Positions 1 to 7,972 of a DNA stretch of 64,000 nucleotides are shown here, piece after piece. The notes beneath the pieces were generated by a model. The model was not told where the DNA came from, searched no databases, and was given only the letters and a program-made list of their open reading frames with translations. Each line of letters opens with the position of its first letter. Positions within the stretch are counted from its first letter, which is position 1. A program made the position numbers and the translations under genes. The DNA comes from Ga0077555 sp046154645 (GTDB lineage Bacteria > Pseudomonadota > Alphaproteobacteria > Rhizobiales > Hyphomicrobiaceae), in contig JBJXDZ010000010.1 in the NCBI GenBank assembly GCA_046154645.1, forward strand, positions 62,001-126,000, read 5' to 3'.

Positions 1-48
1 TGCAGCACCGGTTTCCCTCCCGGTGCTCCGCGCTAGTCAAGCGCTCAG

Positions 49-87
49 CGCCCGACCCCCTCCCCCGGGGTCGGGCGTTTCTCTTTT
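49..87 (+). terminator. Rho-independent terminator of a gene left of the window
   Basis: A perfect 11-bp G/C stem (49-59 with 67-77) around a 7-base loop is followed by a T-rich tract at 78-87. The orientation fits a plus-strand transcript entering from outside the left edge. A second small hairpin (4-10 with 21-27) lies just before it. argC on the other strand ends at 160 and would meet this structure from the other side without a T tract. Confidence 0.75.
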
Positions 88-90
88 CGG

Positions 91-125
91 GCGCCCTTCA
101 GGTGCCCACAAAGCACCCGGCGCGT
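91..125. repeat. Palindromic interspersed repeat, family 1
   Basis: This hairpin-forming unit carries the core GGTGCCCACAAAGCACCCGG, with complementary GGTGC and GCACC arms and GCGCC/GGCGC outer arms. Related copies lie at 54433-54540 (three in tandem, opposite orientation) and 55247-55280. It sits between a terminator and the 3' end of argC, a usual place for REP-like elements. Confidence 0.7.
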
Positions 126-159
126 CGTGGCACCGCCCATACATGATGCACGGACCGGC

Positions 160-1167
160 TCAGCCGACCTCGACGCCGAGCATGAGGCCGATGTTCTGCA
201 CCGCGGCACCCGAGGCGCCCTTGCCGAGGTTGTCCAGCCGGGCCACCAGCACCGCCTGGCCATGCTTCTCGTTGGCAAACACCCGCAGCTCCAGCATGTC
301 GGTGTCATTGAGGGCCAACGCATCCAGGCGGCCGCCTTTGGCCGACGGATCGTCGGCCTTCACAACCTTGACCAGCTTGGCGCCCTTGTAGTGCTTCTCG
401 AGTGCGGCCTCGAGATCGCGTGCCTTGGGTTTACCCGGCAGGATGTCGAGATGCAGCGGCACCGACACCAGCATCCCCTTGGCATAGTTTCCGACCGACG
501 GCACGAAGATCGGCCGCCGCGTCAGCTTGCTGTAGAGCTGCAACTCCGGCACATGCTTGTGATCGAGGCCGAGCCCATAAATCTCGAACAGGGGCGCCTT
601 GCCCGTCTCATAGGCCTCGATCATGGCCTTGCCGCCACCGGTGTAGCCCGAGACGGCATTGACCGTGATGGGATGGTCCGCCGGTAGCAGGCCCGCCTCG
701 ACCAACGGCCGAAGCAGCGCGATGCCGCCGGTCGGATAGCAGCCGGGATTGCTCACGCGCCGGGATTTGGCGATGGCCTTCGCCTGCGTCTTGCTCAGCT
801 CGGGAAAGCCGAAGGTCCAGCCCTCGGCCACCCGGTGCGCCGTCGAGGCATCGACGATGCGCGGGCCAGCCTTGCCGAGATCATCGGCGAGGGCAGTGGC
901 TTCCTTGGCTGCATCATCCGGCAGACACAGGACGACCAGATCGACCTCCTTCATCAGGGCCTGCCGGGCCATCGGGTCCTTCCGCTTGTCGGTCGCAATC
1001 GAGCGCACCTCGAGGCCTGCGATGCGGGCCAGCCGGTCCCGGATCTCGATGCCGGTGGTGCCGGCCTCGCCGTCGATGAAGACCGCCGGGCGGGTGCGGT
1101 TGTGGCCGGCACCGGCTGCGGACATGGCGATCTTGGACGATGACTTCGGTGCGGTTTTGGTCGACAT
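160..1167 (-). CDS. argC: N-acetyl-gamma-glutamyl-phosphate reductase (short form)
   Basis: Catalyses the NADPH-dependent reduction of N-acetylglutamyl phosphate to the semialdehyde, the third step of arginine synthesis, in the cytoplasm. The protein (335 aa) has the DGEAGTTG dinucleotide-binding start (about residues 33-40) and the active-site SNPGCYPTG with nucleophile Cys143. These mark the short ArgC type found in alphaproteobacteria, which is usually about 310 aa; the excess is a polar N-terminal tail. The ATG at 1167 was chosen because GAGG lies nine bases upstream; TTG at 1182 and ATG at 1176 are alternatives. The gene is preceded by a promoter, an Arg-rich leader frame and a terminator, suggesting attenuation control. 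Confidence 0.93.
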   Translation of the reverse strand: MSTKTAPKSSSKIAMSAAGAGHNRTRPAVFIDGEAGTTGIEIRDRLARIAGLEVRSIATDKRKDPMARQALMKEVDLVVLCLPDDAAKEATALADDLGKAGPRIVDASTAHRVAEGWTFGFPELSKTQAKAIAKSRRVSNPGCYPTGGIALLRPLVEAGLLPADHPITVNAVSGYTGGGKAMIEAYETGKAPLFEIYGLGLDHKHVPELQLYSKLTRRPIFVPSVGNYAKGMLVSVPLHLDILPGKPKARDLEAALEKHYKGAKLVKVVKADDPSAKGGRLDALALNDTDMLELRVFANEKHGQAVLVARLDNLGKGASGAAVQNIGLMLGVEVG

Positions 1168-1226
1168 GGCGGGCATCCTCAAGGGGACGGTTGGCTGACG
1201 GGGAGTCGATTAGAAGCGAACAAACG

Positions 1227-1252
1227 AAAAAAGCCGCGCTCGGGGCGCGGCT
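1227..1252 (-). terminator. Terminator in the argC leader (candidate attenuator)
   Basis: Read on the minus strand, this is a perfect 8-bp stem (1252-1245 with 1239-1232), a 5-base loop and a run of T. It lies 60 bases upstream of argC and 30 bases after the stop of a small Arg-rich frame. The 5' arm can also pair with GCGC (1289-1286) plus GGCT (1281-1278) across a 4-base bulge, which would give an antiterminator. Whether it attenuates argC or ends a free-standing small RNA is inference. Confidence 0.7.
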
Positions 1253-1282
1253 CTCGGCAACATCTGATCATCCAGACAGCCT

Positions 1283-1348
1283 TCAGCGCACCCGCAAGAA
1301 CCCTGGCGAGCGGCGACGTCGGATGGCGATGCTGGTCGACGTTTGCAT
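1283..1348 (-). CDS. Putative leaderless Arg-rich leader peptide of argC (21 aa)
   Basis: A 21-codon frame begins with ATG at 1348, at the predicted transcription start, so it would be read without a ribosome-binding site. The peptide begins MQTSTS, has four consecutive Arg codons (CGA CGT CGC CGC) at residues 10-13 and two more near its end (LRVR). Six of its 21 residues are Arg. It is followed by a terminator and then argC. Known trp leaders of rhizobia are also leaderless and carry runs of the regulatory codon. Stalling at the Arg codons would leave the antiterminator segment free. The layout is visible; the function is inferred. Confidence 0.5.
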   Translation of the reverse strand: MQTSTSIAIRRRRSPGFLRVR

Positions 1349-1384
1349 GTGCCGATATATGTTCGCAACGACGCTCGCTGTCAA
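1349..1384 (-). promoter_or_regulatory. Probable housekeeping promoter of the argC leader
   Basis: On the minus strand a perfect TTGACA (1384-1379) is followed after 17 bases by CATATA (1361-1356). The transcription start is expected near 1349-1350, adjoining the leader ATG. It is the clearest sigma-70-type promoter seen in the window. Confidence 0.6.
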
Positions 1385-1396
1385 TCAGCAGCGCAC

Positions 1397-1428
1397 AAAA
1401 AAGCCCGCACCGGGCTCGGCGCGGGCTT
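1397..1428 (-). terminator. Rho-independent terminator of the large membrane-protein gene
   Basis: On the minus strand an 8-bp perfect stem (AAGCCCGC with GCGGGCTT, 1428-1421 with 1408-1401) is followed by a T run. It starts 22 bases after the stop of the 1451-4978 gene and separates that transcript from the argC promoter immediately downstream. Confidence 0.8.
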
Positions 1429-1450
1429 GGCTTGTGTTCGGCAGGCTGGC

Positions 1451-4400
1451 TCAGTTCAGGGTCCGCTTGATGTCGTCATTGGCGTGCTGGCCGTGGTGGG
1501 GGCCGAGCAACCGCTCGTCGTAGCTGTCGACGATGCGGGCCACTTGCATCAACCGGTCAGGACGTCCGTCCGCCAAGCCTTTCAGCGCCTCGACCTGGCC
1601 GCGGGCACCGTCGAGAATGCGGCGGTCGGTCGGCGACAGCACACCCTCGGCATCCTGCGGCTCGAGATCGTAGATCAGACGTTCCAGGATCTGCTGATAG
1701 GGCCCGCCAGGGGACAGCATGAGCAGCGGCATCAATTCGTCGAGCTCGCTGCTGACCGTCTCCAGCACCTGGATATAAACGGGATCATGCGCGTGATGTG
1801 CGGCCAGTTCCTCGAAGGCTGCCCGCACACTCGCCCGGTTGTCGTCGATCGCATCGCCGATCAGGCTGGTCAGGCGCGGCGCACGGTTGGACAACCGCTT
1901 CAGCGCCTTCTCAGGCTCGCCATTGCGGCCGATCATACGCGCGATGGCAACGTCCCGCGTGTCCCAGGGGAACAGGCCGCCGATCTGGATCAGCTCGTTG
2001 CGGATGGTGTTGCCGAGGCTCAGCTCCAGCTCGCTGCCAACGGCGCGCGGCAGAGGCCGCGCTTGCGGCGCCAGGGGTGGCAAGGGTGGCGGCCCCTCGG
2101 AATGGAGACCCGGCATCACGGGTCCCGGCGGCTGCACGCTCGGCATCGGCGGCAGCAAGGCTTCACCGAGGATGTGCGGCATGCGGTCGTCGTGGTGGTG
2201 GGGCCCCTGTTGCGGGTGCGGCGGATGCTGCGGCGGACGCGGCAGTTGTGGCACCGGTTGCGCCTGGAGCGGCCGCGGCTGCGCCTCCCGGGCCTGTGAC
2301 AGGGCCGGCCGTTGCTCCAGGTTTTCCAGGCGGAAGGCCGGAATGGCGGCCGCCCGCATCATCAGCAGTGTCTTGTAGACATCGGTGGAGACGAAATAGC
2401 GATCCTTGTCGCGCTGGACAGCGCCCTGGATCGTGGCGCCGGCGCCGAGCACATTGCGCACCAGGCGCTGATGCGCGACGTCTGCGATCTTGGTCGGATA
2501 AGTCTCGGCTGCATAGCCAACCGCGTCCGAGATCGGGTGCAGTTCGCCGAGCACGATGTCGGCGTTGTTCTGCGGATCGGGCAACAGCGCCACGCCGATG
2601 ACGTTGACCAACTCCTTGCGGTCCACCTCGCGGCCATGCACCACCCAGGTCTTGCGCTGCGCCACGGCGCAATAGCGGGCGAGCCCGGTGCTGACCAGAT
2701 AGCGGCCACGGTCGGCACCAGTGCGTCGCACGGCACCAATGGTTGAGCCAGCCACCAGCACGGCGCGCATATCGTCGACCAAGGGCTCGCGCGGATCGAG
2801 GATGATCTCCGAAGAGAAGCCATCGCTCGAATTCACCGGATGCAACGAGCGCAACAGTGCTGCCAGCGTGGCCTTCGGGTCCGAGGTCGTTTTCAGCGTT
2901 GCGTCGATGGCGGCTTCAAGCTGTTCGGCGGTCAGTTCGCTGCGGCCTTCGAGGTCGGTCAGGGGCGAGCGCACGGCATTGGCGCCGAACAGGCCTGACA
3001 TGAACACGAGGCTGTCGATGGCGATGGCGATGGCGAGCGCCAGATAAGCGAGGCGATTGCCATCGAGGAACGCGTTCCAGGTGACAACGAAGCGATGCGC
3101 CTTGTCGTCACGATTGAGGTCGATGGCCGAGAGTTTGCTCGACATCTCGCCTGAGTCCTTGCTCGGCAAGCCGCTGTCCTGCAGGCACTTGCGTCCGAAC
3201 GAGAGCAATGTGTCGGTGGTGGCCGCTTGCGGCAGCTTGTCGCCACCGGCGCAATGCTTGGCGAAATTTTCGATGCCTGCGTTCAAGGCAAAGACGCGAC
3301 CGGCGGCCTCGGCAGCGGGCTTGGGATCGCAATCGATGCCGCGCACGCGTTCTTTGGTGGCGGGCGTCGCCGTCATGGCGCCGAGCAGCTGGGCACATTG
3401 CTGCGTCACCGCATTGAGGCGGTCGATGGTCGGATCCTGGCGGAATTCGGCCCGGGCCCGCTCGAAGGCGCCACGCACCCGCGCCGGGTCGACCTTCGGC
3501 CCCTCGTCGCCGCTCTTGGTCGCTTCGGCGGCCTGGATACGTTGTTCTGCAGTCTGGGCCTCGCCCTTCAACTTGGCGATATCGCCGTCGACAGCGGCCA
3601 ACTCGCGCTCGATCTGCACGATGCGGCCGTCGATGGCGCCAAGCCGCTTGTTGGCGTCGCGAACGCGCTCTTCCTGGATCTTGTAGGCGTCTTGCATGCG
3701 CGCCAGCTCGGCCACGCGTTCCCGATATTGCGGGCCCTTGCCGACTTTCAGCGTGCCTTCCGCGCCGCGCTCCTCGGCCATGGCCTCGACGCGCTTGGCA
3801 TCCAGCGCGCGGGCCCGCTCGTCGAGTTCGGTCTTGACCTTGGTCAACTCACCGGCAAGCGTTGGCCGCTCCGCTTTCAACCGCGACAGCTCGTCGGTCA
3901 GCGACGCCTTCTTGGCGACGAGACCAGCCTGTCCCGATTGCGCGCTCGACACACGCTCCTGCTGCTCGGCGATGGCGCGCCGGCGGCTCTCCATCTGCTG
4001 TACGAAATAGGCCTCGATCAGCTGTTCGGCGCCTTGGCTCTGACGTGACAGCTCGAGCAAATTCTTTTCATAGGCCTTCCAGCCGTCGCCCTGGAACAGC
4101 CGCTCGGCCTCCTCGGCCTGGCGGCGTTGCGTCAAGGCGCCGATATCGGAGACGACGCCGGCCACCTGATTGACGGCGCGGATCTCGGCGGCGCGCTTTC
4201 TCTCGGACTGCGGGAAGATGGCCGAGAACAGGGAATCGAACGAGAAGAAGACGCTGGTGGCCATGGTGGCGAGCAGCATCACCCACAACACGGCGTTCTT
4301 GGCCATGATGCGGGCCGACTGCAGATAGGGCTGTGCGATATCGCTCTTGTTGTTCAGCAGCAGCGTGAAGATGAGCAGCAGCCCGACGCCCAGATAGAGC

Positions 4401-4978
4401 GCCTTGTCCGCCATGGCCGCGAACGAGAAGCTGCCCGAGGTCGCATCCGCGAAGCTGAACGCACCGAACGCCTTGGCGATCGACGCGAGCACGCCGACAG
4501 CCAGCAGCAGCCCGACCACCATGCCGCCGATGACCTCGCCCTTGGAGCGGACTCGGTCTTCGCTGCTGCGGTTGTTCATGCCGGAGGCGAAGCTTTCGCC
4601 GATGATCCAGGCGATGATCAGCATCACGCCCTGGATGCCGAACGTTACCATGAACGAGAGGATGGGCTCGCCGGTGAAGTTGCGCATGCCATCCCAGGTC
4701 GTCCAGCCCGAAGCCAGGGACAACACGAAAGCGGTGGTTGCCAGCAGGGTGAGCTGCCAATTGGTGGTGAAGGCGCGAATGAAGGCGTCCGTGGTGCGGG
4801 CGAGGAAGCCCTGCGCCTGGTGGCGGCTCGCGGGCTCGCTGCGTCCGCTCGGCATCAGCAGCTTGGCCACCAGAATGAGAACGACCAGAAAAGCGACGAC
4901 CGGCAGCACGATGGTGCTGTAGTCCTTCAACGTCTGCAGCACTTGGCCCATCATGCCCAGATCCAACTTGTCAACCAT
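1451..4978 (-). CDS. Large polytopic membrane protein with central coiled coil, function unknown
   Basis: This 1175-aa protein matches no family that I recognise. Six hydrophobic segments lie within about residues 20-250, then a Lys/Glu/Ala-rich coiled coil (about 285-490), a Cys-containing stretch, a seventh membrane segment (about 643-663) and a long soluble tail. The tail holds two similar modules (about 740-772 and 841-870, both with a GAV-R--RYLVST-like core) and a Pro/His-rich linker. The ATG at 4978 was chosen for AGGGAGAG just upstream; the open frame reaches 5059. It is transcribed alone and ends at a good terminator. A role in envelope scaffolding or signalling is only a guess. Confidence 0.75.
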   Translation of the reverse strand: MVDKLDLGMMGQVLQTLKDYSTIVLPVVAFLVVLILVAKLLMPSGRSEPASRHQAQGFLARTTDAFIRAFTTNWQLTLLATTAFVLSLASGWTTWDGMRNFTGEPILSFMVTFGIQGVMLIIAWIIGESFASGMNNRSSEDRVRSKGEVIGGMVVGLLLAVGVLASIAKAFGAFSFADATSGSFSFAAMADKALYLGVGLLLIFTLLLNNKSDIAQPYLQSARIMAKNAVLWVMLLATMATSVFFSFDSLFSAIFPQSERKRAAEIRAVNQVAGVVSDIGALTQRRQAEEAERLFQGDGWKAYEKNLLELSRQSQGAEQLIEAYFVQQMESRRRAIAEQQERVSSAQSGQAGLVAKKASLTDELSRLKAERPTLAGELTKVKTELDERARALDAKRVEAMAEERGAEGTLKVGKGPQYRERVAELARMQDAYKIQEERVRDANKRLGAIDGRIVQIERELAAVDGDIAKLKGEAQTAEQRIQAAEATKSGDEGPKVDPARVRGAFERARAEFRQDPTIDRLNAVTQQCAQLLGAMTATPATKERVRGIDCDPKPAAEAAGRVFALNAGIENFAKHCAGGDKLPQAATTDTLLSFGRKCLQDSGLPSKDSGEMSSKLSAIDLNRDDKAHRFVVTWNAFLDGNRLAYLALAIAIAIDSLVFMSGLFGANAVRSPLTDLEGRSELTAEQLEAAIDATLKTTSDPKATLAALLRSLHPVNSSDGFSSEIILDPREPLVDDMRAVLVAGSTIGAVRRTGADRGRYLVSTGLARYCAVAQRKTWVVHGREVDRKELVNVIGVALLPDPQNNADIVLGELHPISDAVGYAAETYPTKIADVAHQRLVRNVLGAGATIQGAVQRDKDRYFVSTDVYKTLLMMRAAAIPAFRLENLEQRPALSQAREAQPRPLQAQPVPQLPRPPQHPPHPQQGPHHHDDRMPHILGEALLPPMPSVQPPGPVMPGLHSEGPPPLPPLAPQARPLPRAVGSELELSLGNTIRNELIQIGGLFPWDTRDVAIARMIGRNGEPEKALKRLSNRAPRLTSLIGDAIDDNRASVRAAFEELAAHHAHDPVYIQVLETVSSELDELMPLLMLSPGGPYQQILERLIYDLEPQDAEGVLSPTDRRILDGARGQVEALKGLADGRPDRLMQVARIVDSYDERLLGPHHGQHANDDIKRTLN

Positions 4979-5115
4979 TTCACTCTCCCTGCCGAGCCCC
5001 TTCGGCTGGTGACACATGATGGCCCATTGAAGCCGAGCCGATCGCCGCGGTCCAGGCAATGCTCAATTCCAGCATTAACCGTCCGCAGCTTCACTCATGG
5101 CTCCTGTATGTGCGA

Positions 5116-5144
5116 ATTGCATGCCGAATTTTCGTCGGCTTCAA
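5116..5144 (-). promoter_or_regulatory. Weak candidate promoter in the 316-base gap 4979-5294
   Basis: On the minus strand TTGAAG (5144-5139) is followed after 17 bases by TGCAAT (5121-5116), about 140 bases before the start of the large membrane-protein gene. The same gap holds a hairpin at 5181-5211 without a T tract, just downstream of the macro-domain gene. Nothing else recognisable is present. Confidence 0.3.
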
Positions 5145-5294
5145 GGCGGCGCCGCGGCAGCTGCCTAAATGTTGGTTCAGGGCCGACGATTTCTGTTGAT
5201 GGAAATCGGCCGGATCAGCCCCCGACAGGGCGCGGCCGGCCACTGAGCGCGACCGACACCACCACTCCTCAAGTCGTCGGCCGAGCGACCGAAT

Positions 5295-5828
5295 TCAAGT
5301 GCTTGAGGGTAGGTTTCGATGCCGGCTGAGCGCATTTTCGTGCACGCATATCGACGCCGCATCGAAACAGGCCAGCACGACCCGCTGCAGTGCGGTATCG
5401 TTCCGCAAGTGATCGCCAAGCGTCGCTATGGCAATTGTGGCGGCGGCCTCGATGGGAAAGCCGTAGGCGCCCGTCGAGATGGCGGGAAAGGCAATGGTGG
5501 CGAAATTGTTCTGCTTAGCCAGCAACATGCAGCTACGATAGGCGCCAGCCAGAAGGCTGGCCTCACCGTGACCGCCTCCTCGCCAGATCGGCCCCACAGC
5601 ATGCATGACATACCGGGCCTTGAGGTTGTAGCCCCGTGTCAGCCTCGCCTCGCCGGTTGGACAGCCGCCAACGCCGCGGCAGGCGGCGAGCAGGTCCGGT
5701 CCGGCGGCCCGATGAATGGCCCCGTCGACGCCGCCACCGCCAAGCAGCGTCGTATTGGCGGCATTGACGATGGCGTCCACATCCAGCGTCGTGATGTCGG
5801 CCTGGATGATCTCGATGCGATGCGGCAT
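5295..5828 (-). CDS. Macro-domain O-acetyl-ADP-ribose deacetylase (YmdB-like)
   Basis: A 177-aa single macro domain. It has the ligand-binding signatures of the family: QADIT near residue 8, IVNAAN followed by the glycine-rich LGGGGVDGAIHRAAG, and the FPAISTGAYGFP phosphate loop toward the C-terminus. Relatives hydrolyse O-acetyl-ADP-ribose or remove ADP-ribose from proteins and nucleic acids. The ATG at 5828 was chosen because it leaves no overlap with the CoA-transferase gene ending at 5842; the two are close enough to share a transcript. The Asn and Gly residues expected for catalysis are present. Confidence 0.9.
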   Translation of the reverse strand: MPHRIEIIQADITTLDVDAIVNAANTTLLGGGGVDGAIHRAAGPDLLAACRGVGGCPTGEARLTRGYNLKARYVMHAVGPIWRGGGHGEASLLAGAYRSCMLLAKQNNFATIAFPAISTGAYGFPIEAAATIAIATLGDHLRNDTALQRVVLACFDAASICVHENALSRHRNLPSST

Positions 5829-5841
5829 GGCAACAGTGTGG

Positions 5842-7308
5842 TTACTCGGCTGCAACAGCCGTAGCGTCCGTGGCGTCCGGCCACGTGGGAGCGTCGCCAC
5901 CCAGTTGCGGCGTCGGCCGGATCCACCGTGGCGGTGTCTCGGAGAGCTTGAGCAGGGGACCGAGGTGGCGCAACGGGCCCGCTTTGGGACGGGTCTCGAT
6001 GCGCAGGGCGTCGAGTTCCGCCGTCGTAAGGTCCAACCCGAGACCGGGAAACGCCACCTTGCCCTGCCGATAGATCAGCATGCCGGATTGGCAAAGCGAC
6101 ACCCGCACATGATAGCTGCCACCCTCGCGGGCGCGCTTGGCCAGTGCCAGCAACACACCGTAGGCCGCCAGATAGCCGGTCGTGTAGTCGCACGCGGCAG
6201 CCGGCAACAAAGCTGGGCCATCAGGACGCGCCGCCGTTTTGCCCTCATGGCAGATGCCGGTCATGGTTTGTGCCACCTGCTCCCAGCCCGCGCGGTGGCT
6301 GAAGGGACCATCGGCGCCATAGCAGCTGATCGAGACGTAGATGATGCCGGGACGCATGGCGGCCAGATCCGGTGGCCCGAAGCCGAGCTTCTGCAACATG
6401 CCGGGGCGGTAGCCTTGGCTGAACACGTCGGCGCCCTTGATCAGCTTTTTCAGTGTTGCCGCGTTCTCGGCTTTGGTCAGATCGAGGAACGTGCTGCGCT
6501 TGCCGTGGCTGGTATCCATGACGTGCTCGGCTATCTGCGGCAGCCGTTCCGCAGTGACCATGAGAACTTCGGCGCCGTGCTCGGCCAATGTGCGGGCAGC
6601 GATCGGACCGGCCAGGATGCGCGTCAGATCCAGCGCCTTGATGCCTGAAAGAGGGCGGTCTCCTGCCGGCATCGGCTCGGGATCACTGTCACCGATCTTC
6701 ATGACCTCCACGATCGGCTTGGCAGCCAGAACTTTGCCATGCGGGGTGGCGAGCCACTCGTCGTTGCTGCGCACCATGCCGCCGCACACGCGAGCTTCGT
6801 CGATGGCCGCTTCTAGATCCAGCGCGTCCCATTTTGCGACAGCCTTTGCGACTGACTCCGTAGTCGGCTCGCAGCCGAGCAGCTTCAGCATACGTTCCTG
6901 CAGGTTCGGCAAGCCGAAATGCGGCAGCACCCAGCGGCCATCCTTGGCCTGCCAAGGTTGCGTGATTTGCGTCATCGCCTCGTGCTTCTTGTTGACCACC
7001 GGCTCGAATGTGCCCTGCGCGTTCGGACGCTGCATGTAGAGCGAGCTTCTGAGGCCCGCACCGGCATGGCGCACGTCGATCGAAGCTTTTTGTCGCCGGC
7101 CGGTCTTCAATTGCCAGATATCGTTGACGGCGACGCCGACGCCGGCGAGGACGGCCGCACAGGTCTCGCCGATCTTGAAACGGGTGGAAAACACCGGATC
7201 GGCGCCCGTGACAGCGACCTCTTCGGGCGCCGCTGGGGCGAGACCACTCACCGCCGTGCGCACCGCCATGACCTCGTCGCGTGCCGTCGCACCGTCTGTC
7301 CGCGCCAT
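5842..7308 (-). CDS. Family III (CaiB/BaiF-type) CoA-transferase
   Basis: Transfers CoA between an acyl-CoA and a free carboxylic acid; the substrate is not predictable. The 488-aa protein has two parts. The N-terminal 220 residues resemble a second, partial CaiB-like region (GRRQKASIDVR). The main domain starts at PLSGIKALDLTRILAGP and contains the ACDYTTGY stretch with the Asp that becomes acylated. Family members are commonly 380-480 aa, so this is a long version. It lies 13 bases upstream of the macro-domain gene in the same direction. Confidence 0.85.
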   Translation of the reverse strand: MARTDGATARDEVMAVRTAVSGLAPAAPEEVAVTGADPVFSTRFKIGETCAAVLAGVGVAVNDIWQLKTGRRQKASIDVRHAGAGLRSSLYMQRPNAQGTFEPVVNKKHEAMTQITQPWQAKDGRWVLPHFGLPNLQERMLKLLGCEPTTESVAKAVAKWDALDLEAAIDEARVCGGMVRSNDEWLATPHGKVLAAKPIVEVMKIGDSDPEPMPAGDRPLSGIKALDLTRILAGPIAARTLAEHGAEVLMVTAERLPQIAEHVMDTSHGKRSTFLDLTKAENAATLKKLIKGADVFSQGYRPGMLQKLGFGPPDLAAMRPGIIYVSISCYGADGPFSHRAGWEQVAQTMTGICHEGKTAARPDGPALLPAAACDYTTGYLAAYGVLLALAKRAREGGSYHVRVSLCQSGMLIYRQGKVAFPGLGLDLTTAELDALRIETRPKAGPLRHLGPLLKLSETPPRWIRPTPQLGGDAPTWPDATDATAVAAE

Positions 7309-7388
7309 CTGTCGAGCCTCCGCTATGAAGGCCTCATGATGCCCCGGCCCGCAGCGCAGGTCTACCGTCGGGATGGCGCCGAGAAATC

Positions 7389-7916
7389 CTAGCGCGACAT
7401 GCTGCCAGCCACTGCGCGCATGCCTTGCACGCGTTTCATCGCCGAGGCGAGCACGGCCTTGGCGATGGCGTCCAGTTGACCGGCGGCCCGCACGTCCTCG
7501 GCCACCGCCAGATTGTTGGCCTTGGCCACGGCGAGGAGATTTGCGGCCGATCCGGTTGCGGTGAGCTTGGCCAGCAGGGCATCCGGGCCATCGGCCTTGA
7601 GCACGGCAATCACCTTGATAGAGAATGGATCAAAAGCTGGTTCGGTTGGGGCTGGCTGCGATGCTGGCGGCGTGGCGGCGACCGGGCTCTCGGGTACAAG
7701 CACAGACGAGGGGGCGGGGATGCGATCCCCATCCCCGTTGCGGCCTTCCTCGGTGAGCGTTGTTTTGCTGACGCGGATCGAGCGCAGATCTTGATCCAGG
7801 CCGGCGCTGATCTTGCGCGCAATGGCTCCATCCAACGCCTTGCCGCCGTGATGGCGCACGCGCTCCCCGAGCAATGCTGCCTTCTTCTTGCCGGAGATCT
7901 CCTTGGTACTCTTCAT
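7389..7916 (-). CDS. Hypothetical protein partnered with a ParA-like ATPase
   Basis: The 175-aa protein has a Lys-rich start (MKSTKEISGKKKAA), a basic first third, a Pro/Ala linker and an Ala-rich, probably helical C-terminal half. It has no ParB signature. The ATG at 7916 is preceded by AAGGGA at good spacing, although the frame is open further upstream. It lies 56 bases after the ParA-like gene and is probably co-transcribed, so it is a candidate cargo adaptor or ATPase stimulator for that protein. This role is inferred only from position and the basic N-terminus. Confidence 0.6.
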   Translation of the reverse strand: MKSTKEISGKKKAALLGERVRHHGGKALDGAIARKISAGLDQDLRSIRVSKTTLTEEGRNGDGDRIPAPSSVLVPESPVAATPPASQPAPTEPAFDPFSIKVIAVLKADGPDALLAKLTATGSAANLLAVAKANNLAVAEDVRAAGQLDAIAKAVLASAMKRVQGMRAVAGSMSR

Positions 7917-7972
7917 CGGCTGGTCCCTTTGTCGTGCGCCGTGGTCCGGTGTTGTTGCAAGCCGCCCGCGGA

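Noticed and set aside
5295..5828. YmdB-like macro protein considered as part of a Thoeris-type system
   Set aside because: It is a canonical stand-alone O-acetyl-ADP-ribose deacetylase next to a CoA-transferase, with no TIR gene beside it.
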